From assembly GCA_036897445.1 (NCBI GenBank), contig JAYMTL010000019.1:123913-187912 (forward strand): a stretch of 64,000 nt of DNA. The letters are read 5' to 3'. Under the pieces are notes generated by a model that did not search any database, was not told the DNA's origin, and worked only from the letters and a program-made list of their open reading frames with translations. Both the position numbers and the translations under genes were made by a program. Shown here one piece after another: positions 41,801 through 54,819 of this stretch (positions are counted from its first letter, which is position 1; the number at the start of each line of letters is the position of its first letter). This DNA is from Pelargonium tetragonum (lineage: Eukaryota; Streptophyta; Magnoliopsida; Geraniales; Geraniaceae).

Positions 41801-44800
41801 TGGGATTTGGAAACAAAGGATTTAGATACGATATAAGAAATTTTGGGTCAATCTAACTTTTGAAAAATCCGTAGGGTAACTTTATTTCTGAAATACTAAA
41901 TCTAGGAGTACTTCTTGCAAAAAAAAGTGATATGAAAAACCAAGCAAATTTCGCACTTTATATTGTTTACTTATTCTTTTATACTCCAGGGTAGTGCTCC
42001 CGCACCTTCTTATATGCAAGGTTAAAATATTTTAGGTGAACCCCCCTTACTAAAGAAGAAGATATAACCTCAGATTTACCGGCCACCTTTTTCCTAATTC
42101 TGCATTTGACTGAGTACTAAACCTCTTTGAGAAATAAAACCCATTAATAGGAACACGAAATAGAGTATGGATTACTTGCGAAAAAGCATTACTAAAAAAA
42201 CAAGGGAAATTTGAACTTCGATTTGCTGTGAAAAAGAGTTTCCTTCAGTACTCTTTATATGAGTATGAAATTTTAGGAGTCAATAGCATTTATTAAGAAT
42301 TTAGCAGAGCAAATGGATTACCTTACTACGCGAATGCCCCGAGGCCCTGGAGTGTCCCTTCATATTTAACGGGACTGTTTCCTGCACTAAACTTCATACG
42401 CTTAGAGTCAAAACCCTAAATATTAGACTTCTTAAGCTACCCTACTCGCATAGGGTATTAGAAAAGCCAAGAGCTGTTACTCTATTAAAACGTAATTAGG
42501 AGCCAACCCATGTAAAGCTGCTGAACTAGCTCCAGGACAAGGACTACTTCCTTAAGTTTAGTATTAACTCTTCTTAACTGGATTTATAGACCTCTCTTTC
42601 GAGCAGCCCGGTTAGTCCCTTTTTGAATCTGCTTTTTTGAGACGGAAAGGCTTGTAAATATACCGAGCATGTACTCTTTCAAAATGTTAGATTCGCCACT
42701 GTTCAGGACTTTTAACGTTGGTATAATATAAGATTAATAGCGGCAAAACTTTACTAAGTCAAACAGCTAATGAGCTCTAGAGAAAGTTGGGTATAGCACT
42801 TTCCTTTTAATTAATCACAGAATTTGTGAACTTATGACCACAAAACCTAAGTCTAAGGTAGAAGTTTATATAGCTAGTCTAGATAAGATATTTTGCAATT
42901 TAGATGGGGTTCCCCTTTAGAATCTTTTAATCTGACTTTGTAATTAGAGTTCTCCGGGATAAGAGGAGTTGTGAGCATGAAATTACTGGATTTATAGCTT
43001 TTGTACCCAATCGTTTGATTAGTTGTAACTGTATATTATCTCTGAGTTAAAGATCCGTAAGGAAGTGAGTTCCTTGTTATGAGAAATTGTAAGATAATTT
43101 AGAATTTTTTTTTACGCTGTCTCTCGATTTCATTAGGTTAGATGTTTCTAATTGGAAACAAAGCAACAGCCTTGATTTTAAAAAGCTACATTCTAACTAA
43201 TAAATAAACTCAGGAACAAAACTGCGTCCCTGTACGCTTTATTGGGGTGTATACCCCGAAGCCCTCGTTTAGTTTGACTTCTTATATGTTCATTATAAAA
43301 CCCATTGTCCTAGAACTTCCCTGCTTGTAAAAAAACCTACGCCTTCTAATCCCACTCTATTTTTGCTTAGTTAACGTACGCGCTTTAATCTGAAGTAAAA
43401 GGATTACTTTAAATTTATGTACTAAAAAAGCGAGGATACTTGTATGTAGTCTCGTGAAAAGCCTCCTAATATAGATCTACAAATGAAAGTTAAAAACTTT
43501 TTAAAACGAGCGACGCGATTAACCCCTGAATTTTAAGTGCCTTAGATAGGTAAGATAGGTAAAGGGGCATAAATGAAAATATAAACTACATTTTTTTGCT
43601 TAAAATACTCGGCTTAGGGCCCTACTTATATAGGATACTTTGATTTCCTTAAGGCAAACCACTGGGATTCCCTTACTTAGTATTCTTACCGGTTATTAAT
43701 GTGATCCTAGAAGGAAGGTTACTGCTTCTGAAAACACCGAAGCTTAGATGATATAATATTGTGATACATACGACCTGCCGTAAATAAAGGTCCTAAAATT
43801 ATTTCGTTTCGGTTAAGGGATACTTGTATCCTAAGTCTTTTTTTATCTTTCTATATATTTTACTTAATATCCGTTTTGTAATACCCAAATTGCGAGCCAG
43901 CCCTGGACTCTATTGAGTTTTACCTCTTTGTTTAGTAGTCTCACTATCTATATATGAGTACTTCTAAGGTTTCAGTGTGAAAATATCATTCTAAACACTC
44001 GGGCAAGATTGAACTTTGAGGGGTGAAAAAACACAGCATTAATCCTTAACAACTAACTAAAGGAACTTCTGAGGGCTCCGTGTTAATATAGGATTCTATG
44101 CTTTGAGAGCGAACTTAGGTATATAAAATAGTATTTAATACACCTTAAGCCACAGTATTTTAACCCGCCAGGAGCCCCGCGTATCTTTCCGGCAGCCCTT
44201 ACAACTAAATGAAATATGGAAAGTAAAGCTAACTGCGTAATATTTTAAAACAACAAGCTAATACAAGGAGACGAACTCAAAAAGTTACAAGGATAAATTA
44301 ATAGACAAAGGCTTTTAAGTTCCTGCAGTACTACTTAGTTGTATAGCAGAATTTGGCCTTTCCTGGGGCATACGCTTTTCCAATAAGGGTTTTGTACAAG
44401 GTTAACTATAGCTGGAAAATCTATATTAGACTCTATAAGTTGTCAATAGAGGTTTAATAAATAGGGAAGTCATCATCGCGGAATTTCCTTAGTTTACTAA
44501 TAAGTAAGGAATGTGTTTTTGTTTACTAGGTTACGAAAAAATTTGACTGATGGTATGTAGCATTTCCGGGGATTCGAAAAAGTAAAGGAACTAAGCCAAC
44601 TCCCAACTTCACCGGGGTTGCCCTTCCTAGGCATAACAAAAATGGATACCCCGCTTTTTTTACAACTTTAATTATATAAATTCTTTTTGGGAATATAGCA
44701 AATATTCTGTATGTACAGTCAGTACTGTTTATGTCTAAGATATTGAGGTGAGAGCGGGTAAACCACAGTTGTCTTTATGTTAGCTTCTCTATCTCATATC

Positions 44801-47629
44801 AAACTTAAATAGACAAAAATTCTAGAACTTTTCTGTTAGAAGTTTAAAAGATACGCACTTCCTCTGATTCGTTGTTGTCTATATACATAAATCGTAAAAT
44901 AACAAGAGGCACTCTTGTGTAACGGGCCCTCCAGTTAAACGGGAAAGGGTTTAACCTTATGTCATGGAGATTACATATGAGCTTCAGAAGTCGGAAATAG
45001 TAAGGTACATAAACTAGGGTATCCGTAAGAATTTCATATCTATATAATCTATATGAAGTCAAATTCTCTTGAAGGAAGACTTTAACTTCTTTTAAAAGCG
45101 CAATTTTTCGCTTTTTATATCTACTGTGATCCTTTGACAAAGTCTTTCTAAAATAGAATTCTGTGAGGGCCTTTAATTTGAGTGTTTTACTGCAAAATCT
45201 AAATCAAGCCGTAACCCTTCCTGTAGGAGTGCTCGTAACTTCAAAAAGGATGCGACGCCTCTTAACAAAAAAGGGAAAGAAAACGCCTTTACTTTTAAAC
45301 TTTAGTCTTTACCGGAAACGGATTACCCTTTATTCTATAAGGTACCGGGAAATCTTCCTATGGTTGTAGACTTGAGGCAGCACAGTCTTACTTTAGAGCA
45401 AGGTTTTCTTTATAAGTATAAGAGGAGGCAAGAATTTTCTACTTTAAAGTAAAAAGGAGTGCTCTATCCATTTCTAATTCTAAGGAATATGCTCCTTTGG
45501 TTTCCAGTAAATAAAGGAAAGATGAGGTTAAGTATCTACAGTACTATTAAGCCGCCCTCCTGCTACAGAAGAAGGATTCATGTATATACTAGTGGGTTTC
45601 TATCCTCCTTAACGATAAGCACAAATAAGAAGAGGAATATCCCCGATTTACTTTTTCCAGGTATCTGCATTTTAAGATTCTGTTGATGAAAGAATATAGA
45701 ATTGAAGGAATTCCTAAGCGTAGTAGAAAGTTCCTGGGTTTTCCTATTTCTGGTAAATAAATTCAAACCTAAGGTAAATCCCTCTAATGAACTTTCTAGT
45801 CTGGTTGATATTAATTAGACTCCCCAGATAGATATTATAAGAATGGCTGAACAAGGCTCTCATTCTAAAGGGAGCTGCTTTCCTTTATGTCATGCTAGGA
45901 TCCCAGTGAAATAAATAGAAGGAATTCTAAAAATGTAAGGGCTCTATCAAAAAAGGAGGTCTATAAGTCTTTCCTTTCTCTGGTGAATAAAAAGCTTAAT
46001 TAATATAACGATGACTCTAATTACTTTACTCTATATGAGTACTCTTGATTAGTATACGGGCAAGATACTGATAGTTAAATACAAGGGAAGTACTAGCTAC
46101 AAGAAGCTCGGGGATAGTTCCTAAGACAAAAGGGAGTTTGGGAGAAATTCTATTCCAGTTTTTTCTATTTAGGAAGTCTTTTATTAATTTATTAAAGTAA
46201 ATAGGGAGTTTTGAGCTATTATTGATTTAGTGTTTAGAAGAGTCAAATAGGTAAAAACGTTTGCTATATTACTGTGAATCGGTAGTTATTCTTCGGTATC
46301 ATGTAGTCCTTCATAAGGGTATTAAACAAGAATAGAGATATACGGAATCGGCCTTTTTACTTACTTCTGCATTTCGCGTATGTTTCATGGCTAGCTTTCT
46401 TGCTTGAATTTCCTTTTGTGTAATTCTAGTATGATTCTTCTTCCTAAAGCAGAGGAAAAAAGGATGGCTACCTTTTGTTTCAGGAAGTTCCCTTACTGAG
46501 CAGATTCTTCTCTTTATCTGCGATACCTTTCTAGTCTCTCCAGTTTAGTCTATAGTAACCAATCCTCCCACTTTTCTCGAGAAATCCCTCGTTATCTGTA
46601 GTACTTGCATTGAAATCTTTAGATTTACTATTCCAAAATTCCTTAGCGTTATAGTCAACCTTCTTCTTAGTTATTTAAGTTAGCAAATACTGGTAAGAAA
46701 GCGCTTAGTCTTGCGCGAAAGAGAAGGCTTGCAGTACTGCCCTAATACCCCCGGTTAGGGTTAGGAATCAGTCTAAACCTGTGCAGCTTAATCTTAATCA
46801 AGCTATTATATGATAGGGATCCCTTGGATAAAAATTTTGGAAGTTGAATACTAACAGGTGGATACTAAACCTTGACAAGGCAAAACCGTACAATTAAAAA
46901 CCTTATCCCCCTATTCTTTGAATTTCTTTCAAGTTTCCTTGATTTTATATGTTATCCGGGTGATTTAAGGGAAGTACTTTTACAAATGAAGTTTTCTCAA
47001 GATTTTCTTACAAGAGAAAAAAAGGAAAGCGTTAACAAAGATAAGGGGCTGCTTTCTTCTTTGTTTTCAGTAAATGAAGTGGAGTTAAAGCCTTTTGGTG
47101 TTTCCTTGTATTGCAAGTCCCTAAAAGAAGAAATTTCTAGTAATAAAGCTGTAAGTTAAGATTACTAGACTGGAGTTTGACAAGCTGGGTACTTTCATAA
47201 AGGGGTAAATAAGAAAGATACAAGGTAGTGTAGCCCAGCTAAGACAGCTATGAAGAATAACACAAAGTAGGGATAGAGAAAGCAAGTAAGATTCTGAATA
47301 ACTTCGCTTTGGTAAATACTAGTTATAGAAGCGCAACCTCTATTAGGGATCCCCTTTAGGACATTTTTTAAGTTTTGAGTCTTTGTGTAATTAATTGCTC
47401 CTCAACGGTTTCTGCAAGACTTTAACCTAGGAGCTACGGGTACCCAAGTAAAAGCATATCCAATACTTATACTATAAACCCACGGTTTACCCTATATCAA
47501 AAGATATAAAAAGTATTGAAAACAAGGGACAAAAGCTCCAACAAAACCTTAAAAGCTCAAAACGCCTAATTTAGAGCAGAATTTTTTTAATAAACTACTT
47601 TATTAGAATCTAGAATTTGAAAATTACGT
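32826..47629. other. gene-free, strongly RIP-like AT-rich DNA
   Basis: The longest featureless part of the window. No gene, RNA or dispersed repeat could be supported. The longest open stretches, about 98 codons on the minus strand at 44,844-45,140 and about 95 on the plus strand at 46,872-47,159, show no recognisable domain and fit chance. A 9-bp unit GATAGGTAA is duplicated at 43,545-43,562. The interval 33,740-33,910 is pyrimidine-rich on the plus strand but has no family A box. Confidence 0.55.
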
Positions 47630-48690
47630 AGATACTTATAACCACTGCATAACTTTTTTGTTACTCTGTATCTGCATAACCTTCTTAAAATCTGGGCCTT
47701 TCTTAACCTTCAAAAGTAGCCTATATAATCTACTATAAGCTAGATACGAGACTACTCTTTTACATAACTTTCTATGTATCTTATAGGGATTCCCCGTCTT
47801 ACTGAAACTATGTTTCCTATTGTAGCTGTCTTACTCTAGATCTATTGTATTCTATAGTCTTAACTTAATAGTTATATACTAGTTTCTATTCCTTAACGTT
47901 TTCTTATTGTCCATAAAACCCGAGAAAGAGGGGGGCACTAAGGCAACTCCCAAACTCCTTACCTTAATAGCTAGCTACTTTAAGACTTAAAACTTAATTC
48001 TTTGTCTTGCTCCTAAATAACAAAGAGTTCCACTCTCTTAGAAAACGAGCCCTCATAGCCATATCTTTCTTAATTCCAATAAATATCCTTGTAGCTATAC
48101 CCCCTTCTTCTTAATCTTAGAAAGACCCTCTTATTCCTTACCTACTTAAACCTCTCTTGTAAAAAGTTCTTTTTGGGAAACAATTCCTACCTAAATTCTT
48201 AGACCCTCTCTCACTCAAGCAGCTGCTATACTGTTTCATTTTCTAATAGAGTAAACATACTTAACTTAGAAATTTCCTATCTAGCCTGCCTAGTTAAGCT
48301 CTAATAGAAAATCCCAAGGAACAAAAAGAAGTGCTACCCAGTTTTGACTTTTTTTTACTAAACTTCTCCTAGAAAAGGGGTAATACCTTTTGTATTACCA
48401 AACTTCTTTCTTTTTATAGGCAATTCCCTTTTCAAAATCACTTTAGCTTTAGGTCTTTCTACCCCGAGTCTCTTTATTCTCAGGAATTGGAAACCCGGAA
48501 ACAGAGGAACACATCTTAATAAGAAGACCTTACTTACACTTCCTTAAATATCTAAATCTAACTTATCTTAATCTTTTTCTTAACTTTCTTAGAACATCAT
48601 ATCTTTCTTAATACCAGCTTTCTTTGTCTTAATAGCTATACCAGTATGCCTACACTCTAACTCTGTATCTGTATACCTTTCTCACCAGGA
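47630..48690 (-). repeat. repeat family A, long pyrimidine-rich (inverted) tract
   Basis: About 1 kb with strong T+C bias on the plus strand and repeated words CTTAATAGCTA, TATCTTTCTTAAT and CTTCTTAATCTTAG. These are the complement of the TAGCTATTAAGA/AAGATTAAG words of the purine-rich copies. It also carries the family B word at 48,497-48,512. Strand bias over this length suggests either several inverted copies in tandem or one long element. Confidence 0.55.
48497..48512 (+). repeat. repeat family B word, copy 1
   Basis: GGAAACAGAGGAACAC. The 15-bp GAAACAGAGGAACAC is identical at 53,223-53,237. Weaker relatives are near 8,348, 54,985 and 57,893. It appears next to family A tracts, so it may be a conserved junction or end of the same element. 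Confidence 0.5.
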
Positions 48691-51600
48691 GCCCCTTATT
48701 GCAGCCTGGAAATTAGAAGTAAAGGCGATTTCAATCGCTTAGATAGAGAAAGATTTGACGCTTACTTTTGAAACTGGGAAGAATTTTTATGTGTTTTTTT
48801 AATACATTTGCTTTTGGTAAGCATCTTATCTTATTAACTTACTACATTTAATCAAGTTTACATTCGGCAAATGAAAATAGAATTGAAGCTTGGGTTCAAA
48901 AGTGTTCCGAGTTAATTTCTAATTGAATTGATTTGTACAAGAAGTTTAAAGCTAAGATCCCATAGAGAAGCTTGACTTTGTTCCTACTAAAATTAGAGAA
49001 CTGCTGAAGTTGAGTTTTTTGCTAAAGGTAAGCCCTATATTATAAAGCTTCTTTTCCTTAAATTGTCTATATCGGTATATCTAATCCCAAAAATGAAGTA
49101 ACTTATAAGAATAGCTTTTAGGAAAAAGTTCTCGGAGTACAGTTGGTAGAATCTTTACTATAATCCGTACGATCCCTTTAGCAAATTCCTGAATGTTAAA
49201 GTTTGGAGGATTACAATAAACTTTCGTCGTAAATTAGAAATGCTGGAACAGACACTATAAGATAAGCAAGTGCGCACGTATAACCCGAGTATTCCAGTCT
49301 AATTACAAATAAGTAAACCCCAAGTCTCCTTCTTTGAACTAGGACCGAAACCCTTTCTTGATTGCAGCGGATAAATTGGGATTCCTTTTGTTGTATTTCC
49401 TTGTAGAATAAATCATTCCCTTAGATAGAAAAGGCACTAAACGGGGTTACATATTACCAAACCCTAAACTTCTTGCGTTTTGCTCTTGAGATCTATAAGA
49501 ATAAAATTGAATAATGAGTTAGTAAATAAGAAAGATGACTCTATGGATATAGTTTTAGATATAAATTATACACAAGGATTTCCATAACGGACAGGTATTT
49601 CAAGATAGCACTCAGACTTAAAGTTAACTACCCCTTTAATCAGCTTCCCGGAATTCCTATTAGGAAAGGGGCCCCTACAGCTTAGCATAGAGATATGTTA
49701 AAAAGAGAAAGGTTGAGATTATTATTATGAGCTGCAAAATCTAAGGAATTTTATATAAGATGTAATAAATAGGACGCCTCTTGATCAGATATCTCTACCG
49801 GGTATACTTTTTATAGCAATGCGTTTTATAAGCTCAAATACTTTATTGAAAGTAAGTGTTACTTCATAATAACAAATAGAATGAGCCTCTCTAGGATTAC
49901 TTATATAAGAGAATCTCTTTAACTAAGTTCTAATTAATATTAAAAAAAGAGTGCCAGTAATATCTTATTATCAAAACTCAAGGAGTGCCTTACGATAAAG
50001 CAATAGAGTAGTATACCTTTTTAATCTTAAGTCCTAGGTGCTCGTACTTTAGAAAAAAGGTAAAAAATCTTTTTAAGTTCTACCTCAGGTACTTTCTATA
50101 TAAATCAGTGCCCCCTTCATATAGTATAAGTCAAAGCATAGACTTTGTCTGTACAGTGATATTATAAAGTCTTTATATCTAAAGCGATTTTGAATTACCC
50201 CTATGAGATCTAGTATTTCTATTTCAAAGAAACTTCTTCTAGAGCGAGTCTAAGTAAACCTCTTTACTTTAAGTCTATAAGTTTTTATAAGTCTTTTTCC
50301 CTATTCAAAAGAGACTTTATCCCCACTAAGACTTTTCCTATAATTAGGTTAGGAAGGACACAAATCCTATCTTATTAATAAAAACTCCTTCTCAAAAGGA
50401 ACTCGACTTATACCAGACCCCCTTATTAGTTAGGAAAATTCTTATTTTTATATTCTCTATTCCACGGAAGACTCCTAGTAAACGGGATCTTCCAGCTAAA
50501 GTTACTCTTATAAAAGCAACTTGCTAAAAAGTCCTTTAACTAAATCGAGAGCTTGGCTTTCAGGAAGTTCTTTACAATTACAAATGGAATGGGTAGGGTT
50601 TTTTTTAAAGTACTCAAATAGAAGTTGAATTAGTAACAATATACCTGTAGAGTTTCGATAAAACGTTTCCATTATTCACGGACTTTGAACTTCTAGTTAA
50701 AGGCGCTTTTCAAGGCATTGCTTAGTTTTTTGTAAAGTGATGAATAAATTAACTTTTTACTGGTTTACGGGAGACTCATTTCCTCAAAAGTTTTCCAAAT
50801 CTTTTAAAGCAAGTGTTGGAGTTTCCTCCTGCGAAAAGGAAATAGGGGCACTCTTTGTTCATTTAAATGCGCGCGGGACTCTCAACGGTTCCCCAGATTT
50901 GACTCAAGTAAAGTATTCGGTATTTGGAAGAGTTTTTTAAGTATTCTAAAATCCTTAATTTCCTAGTTTATGACTAAGAAGTCACCCAATACACCATACC
51001 CTTGAAAAGTCACGCGTCAAGGTGTGTTTAATCTAACCCTTTATTTACGTAGCAGGATACGTTTTAGTCCTTTAGTCAAGAAATATCTGCGGCAGAAGAG
51101 AAGTGTCAACCATAATAGGATATTAAAGAAAGTACTTACCTCGTCCTTACGTTGTAAAATCTAAATCTTGTTCTCAATTCCGATTAAGGATTGTAGCAAT
51201 CAAGCCAGTAAATTAAGAAATTCTCTCAGCTTCCTTGGTTTGTAATAAGAATTACCCAAGGATGTCTGACTTTATAGCAAGCAAGGGTAATTTCATTTAA
51301 TAAACCTAAAGCAATTGTCGGATATAGAGCATGCTTTTCCTCTTGGTTTTAATCTCAGTTGTTTTACTATAAGGAATAAGTACTTTAATTCCCTTAACTA
51401 TTAAGAAAAGGAGACTATATATAATTAAGAAACGGGATTCTTAGACAGCCTTATGTTTTTTTAAAGCTACCTATATTTCAAATATACTTTTTACACGGAG
51501 CTCCTCAAGCTATATTAGAAAACAGTACTTTTTCTTATACTATTCATTCTACTATAAAATAAGCCGAAGTTTATACAAGACAAGGCTACTATATAAATAA

Positions 51601-53320
51601 TAGAAAATAGTAAAAAGGCCCATTGATTATAAAATGACTCTAATTACATTGCACTATAATCTCGAAATTCACAATTGCAAATTTTCCCAAATGTCAAGGA
51701 GAACAGGGGCCAACCCTTACCTATGAATCCCCACTAAATTTCTTAGTTGATCATTATTAATTTGTAATTAATACAAAGGTTCAATCTCTTTAATATTTAA
51801 CTACAGGGATTTTCCTTAACTTTAATTAGCTTTAGGTTTATTAGAATCCTTCTTTATAAAGAGTAACAAACTTCTGTGTGGAATTACTCTCTAAGGGTCC
51901 TCTAAAGGAAGAAAGGTAGCCCCTAGAACGGAGTGAAGCTCAGTAATTCAGTGGTAAAGTATTCAGTTGACAGGTCATAGGTTCAAATAAACTAGTGCTT
52001 GCTTTCTAAGAAATGCTTCATGAATCTAATCAAAATAGGAGTTTTCGATTAGTAAATAAAAGGGACAAGAGGAGCTCTCTATAAGGGAACCCTTTCAGAA
52101 TATAGTGTAGATAAATGCCTTAATATTCCCCCAACTTACGTCCCGATTTAAGCTATTCTGACTGAATTGGAGATATTATAACATGGAGTAAGACTGATAG
52201 AGCCGAACATTCACCAAAAAGCCTGGTCCGAGATACAGCTATGGGTAATTGCAACACGGGGTTCTAGTTATTCACTTATTTATAATAGGCTATACTATCC
52301 TTAAACTAAAATTAGGGGTATATCCTGATGAAACCTTGCTAATAAGCAGTGAAGTGAGCTACATCCTTGTAATATAAAAGTATTTGGTTACAAACGATCA
52401 CTACTCGAGTTTGGCGCTGTAGGTTTTCTAATCCTAATTAAGATCTAATTTAGGAAACTCATTATGGTACCCTTCGGGGGGCTCTTCGGGTTTAGTACTT
52501 TCCCACTCTAGCAAATTTAGTAAGAGAAAAAGCCAAGGTAATTGAATAGATAGCTGCGTTTTCTATTGTACTAGCTACTTAACTTAAGGAAATTCCATTA
52601 ATAAAAGTCACTGCCAATTAACAAGCAAAAGCTTGCCTTTCTTATAGTTGTAGTACTTGAGTAAGAAACTGTAAGGAAACTCAGTAGAAATTCCTAAACA
52701 ACTACATAAGAAGAACTCATTAAAGGACAGCTTCCTTAAGAAATAAGAATGAACTTCTTTAGGCTGCTTTCTTACTAGCTGAAGAGGTTAGAACCCTTCT
52801 TAAATAAAAACCTTGGATAATTATATTAATACTTAGAGATTGACTGTAGAGACCCCAGGAACCTTTAACTTTTATGAAACTACCCAAATTAACCAGCCTG
52901 AAACAAGGTAGTTACAGAGCAGCACTAAAGAAGACACTAAATACCAGGAGCAGTAAATAAGATGAGCTCCACCCCGGCTCCTAGTTTAGTAAAAGAAGTC
53001 CCTAAATAAAGAATATCTGGGACCTTTTTATAAAATATCCTTTTACCTTTCTCGGAAAAGGCGCTGCGTTAGAGTCTTGAAATAACTAAGTAGGCTTTAG
53101 CCGGAAAATAACCCTGGAAAAGCAGGAGCTTGCGATACTAGGAAAACCCAGGTATTCTACCTTTCTAGAGACCTAAGAAGAAACCCACTTTTCATTCTCC
53201 TGCTTAGCGGCTCTCCTTTTTAGAAACAGAGGAACACCTGCTAACATTGGGAAGACTCCTTGTTTTCAATTAAATACCTTCCAATAAAAGATAATATATC
53301 AAAGAAAAAAAGCTTGTTGT
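48691..53320. other. gene-free AT-rich DNA
   Basis: No gene supported. The interval 51,931-51,990 resembles a tRNA (D-arm-like CTCAGT/GTGGTAAAGT, then GTTGACA, then GGTCATAGGTTCAAAT), but the anticodon and T stems do not pair, so it is not called as a gene. CpA/TpG content rises somewhat around 52,100-52,300. Confidence 0.5.
53223..53237 (+). repeat. repeat family B word, copy 2
   Basis: GAAACAGAGGAACAC, identical to 48,498-48,512. It lies about 100 bases left of the TG-rich unmutated island. Confidence 0.5.
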
Positions 53321-53329
53321 TTGTTTTCT

Positions 53330-53540
53330 TGTTTAAATATAGGGTGTTTGATGGATGGGAATTGGAGTTACCGGTTGCTGCTCCATTATTATATGTACGT
53401 GTGTGCTTGTGCGTACGTGTATGAGGGAGAGCCAAGCCTGTTGCTTTGATAGATACCCCGAGTGAAGCGATAGCTGAGGGAGGGCTTATTCCCGTAGTAT
53501 TAAAAGTATGTACATGAGCGCTTTCAACATCGACTTCTTA
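53330..53540. other. unmutated TG-rich island inside the block
   Basis: Base usage changes abruptly. The hand count at 53,341-53,460 is CpA+TpG 20 against ApC+GpT 17 and TpA 9 against ApT 10. It includes a degenerate alternating TG/CG stretch around 53,394-53,432 (TGTACGTGTGTGC...). No gene is recognised; the minus-strand open frame across it is short and His/Thr/Asn-rich because of the simple sequence. It could be a recent insertion or a single-copy piece too short to attract mutation. Confidence 0.6.
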
Positions 53541-54170
53541 TTCTTTTCTAGACTTCTTAACTTTCTATTTCCCTAGGCCTTGGGTATTCCTCTCTTTAAT
53601 AATAGCTCCTTTAACTAATAAACTTCAAGGGGAGCTTGAACCTTTGTATTTTGTTTCAAACGAGCACAGATTTACCTGAAAAAGAAAGTCAACTAATAGA
53701 AGAACTTCTTATATGATTGCACTTCTTATTTTACTACTTTCTTCATTCTATTTTTAGTAACAGGTAAAGAATTTAGATAAAGAAATTCTTTTATTTAAGT
53801 CATTTTATTCTTGACTTTGCAGTGTTATTAATCCTTCTTTTGCTGTTCACCTTAGTTAAAGACAGTAGAAAACCTTAAGGAAATTTATTAACAAGTAGCT
53901 ATTCAAAGTAAGTAAAGGACAAAAGGCAATTCAAAGGATATCAAGGAGTGTATCTGTCTTGTTTACCAAATTCTGGTAGCCCTCTAAATGTAGCTTCTGT
54001 TTCTTAAAGAAAGACCCTTAGAAAAATCCTGTTTCTAGGGTATCTGTTTTATCGGATACTCGTAATCAGAGTAGTAATTAAGGGAAATCTCTAACTGTCC
54101 GGAATTCTAAAACTAAATAAAAGCAAGGGGTCCCTGCTGTAAATCTTTCCTTTTGGAGTAGGTTTTATAG
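53541..54170. other. gene-free AT-rich DNA
   Basis: Ordinary AT-rich sequence between the TG-rich island and the next family A copy. I see no gene, RNA or clear repeat. Confidence 0.5.
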
Positions 54171-54179
54171 GAGTCTCTT

Positions 54180-54400
54180 AAAAGCAGGGTGTCAATGTAT
54201 TTAGGATTTGGTAAGGCACTTTTCTTGGGTTTTCCCTCAATTTCGGATAGAGAGTGTAGGTAATGCAATTAAGAAAGTCAGGAATATGAAAGCAACAAGT
54301 AAAGCACATAAGGGGAGTTAGGCTACAAGGATAGGTGTGCCAGAAGAGCATGAGTATGGTTAAGTAAGGAATAGGCACGGGTATAAAGAAATAAGTTATG
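54180..54400 (+). repeat. repeat family A, least-mutated copy
   Basis: Contains the box GGTAATGCAATTAAG at 54,259-54,273 with the CpA site intact. The surrounding sequence keeps many CpA and TpG (GTCAATG, AAAGCAACAAG, GTGCCAGAAGAGCATGAG). Both facts say this copy has escaped most mutation, which makes it the best seed for building the family consensus. A 66-codon minus-strand frame spans it, rich in Pro, Cys, Leu and Thr, without a recognisable domain. Confidence 0.55.
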
Positions 54401-54819
54401 ACTTTTTTAGGAGTAACAAAGCAAGTAAGCAGCTTCCACTTTAGGCATTTTTATAAAGCTAAGGTAAACCGCACATTCAGCAGTAAGTCATAAGGGGGAA
54501 GTTTAAACCGGCCAGACAAGGCTTATTTCGTGTTCTTCCAGTTCTGAATCTAAAGGGGATCAAAAAAGGAGTAGGTCTACTTTCTTGCTTGTCCCTCACC
54601 TCTCAGAGCCCTTCTAATAAAGAAGAGTCCCCGGGAAATAAGAAGGAAAAAGACTGTTAATGTTAGCTTTTACACCTCCCTTTTTCAAAGTGCCCCACTA
54701 CTACTTTTTAGTGCCCTTACAAAATATACCTTTGAATTTTAAAAGGGTAAAGCTCTTATTTTAGTTTTTTACTTTATTTTGACTTTACTGGAAAACCAGA
54801 AAGACAAGAAAACAAGCTT

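Noticed and set aside
44844-45140. 98-codon minus-strand open frame
   Set aside because: Longest in the window but within expectation for 64 kb at this composition, with no domain, no family resemblance and no supporting context.
46872-47159. 95-codon plus-strand open frame
   Set aside because: It opens only with a TTG codon, has no recognisable motif, and its length is compatible with chance.
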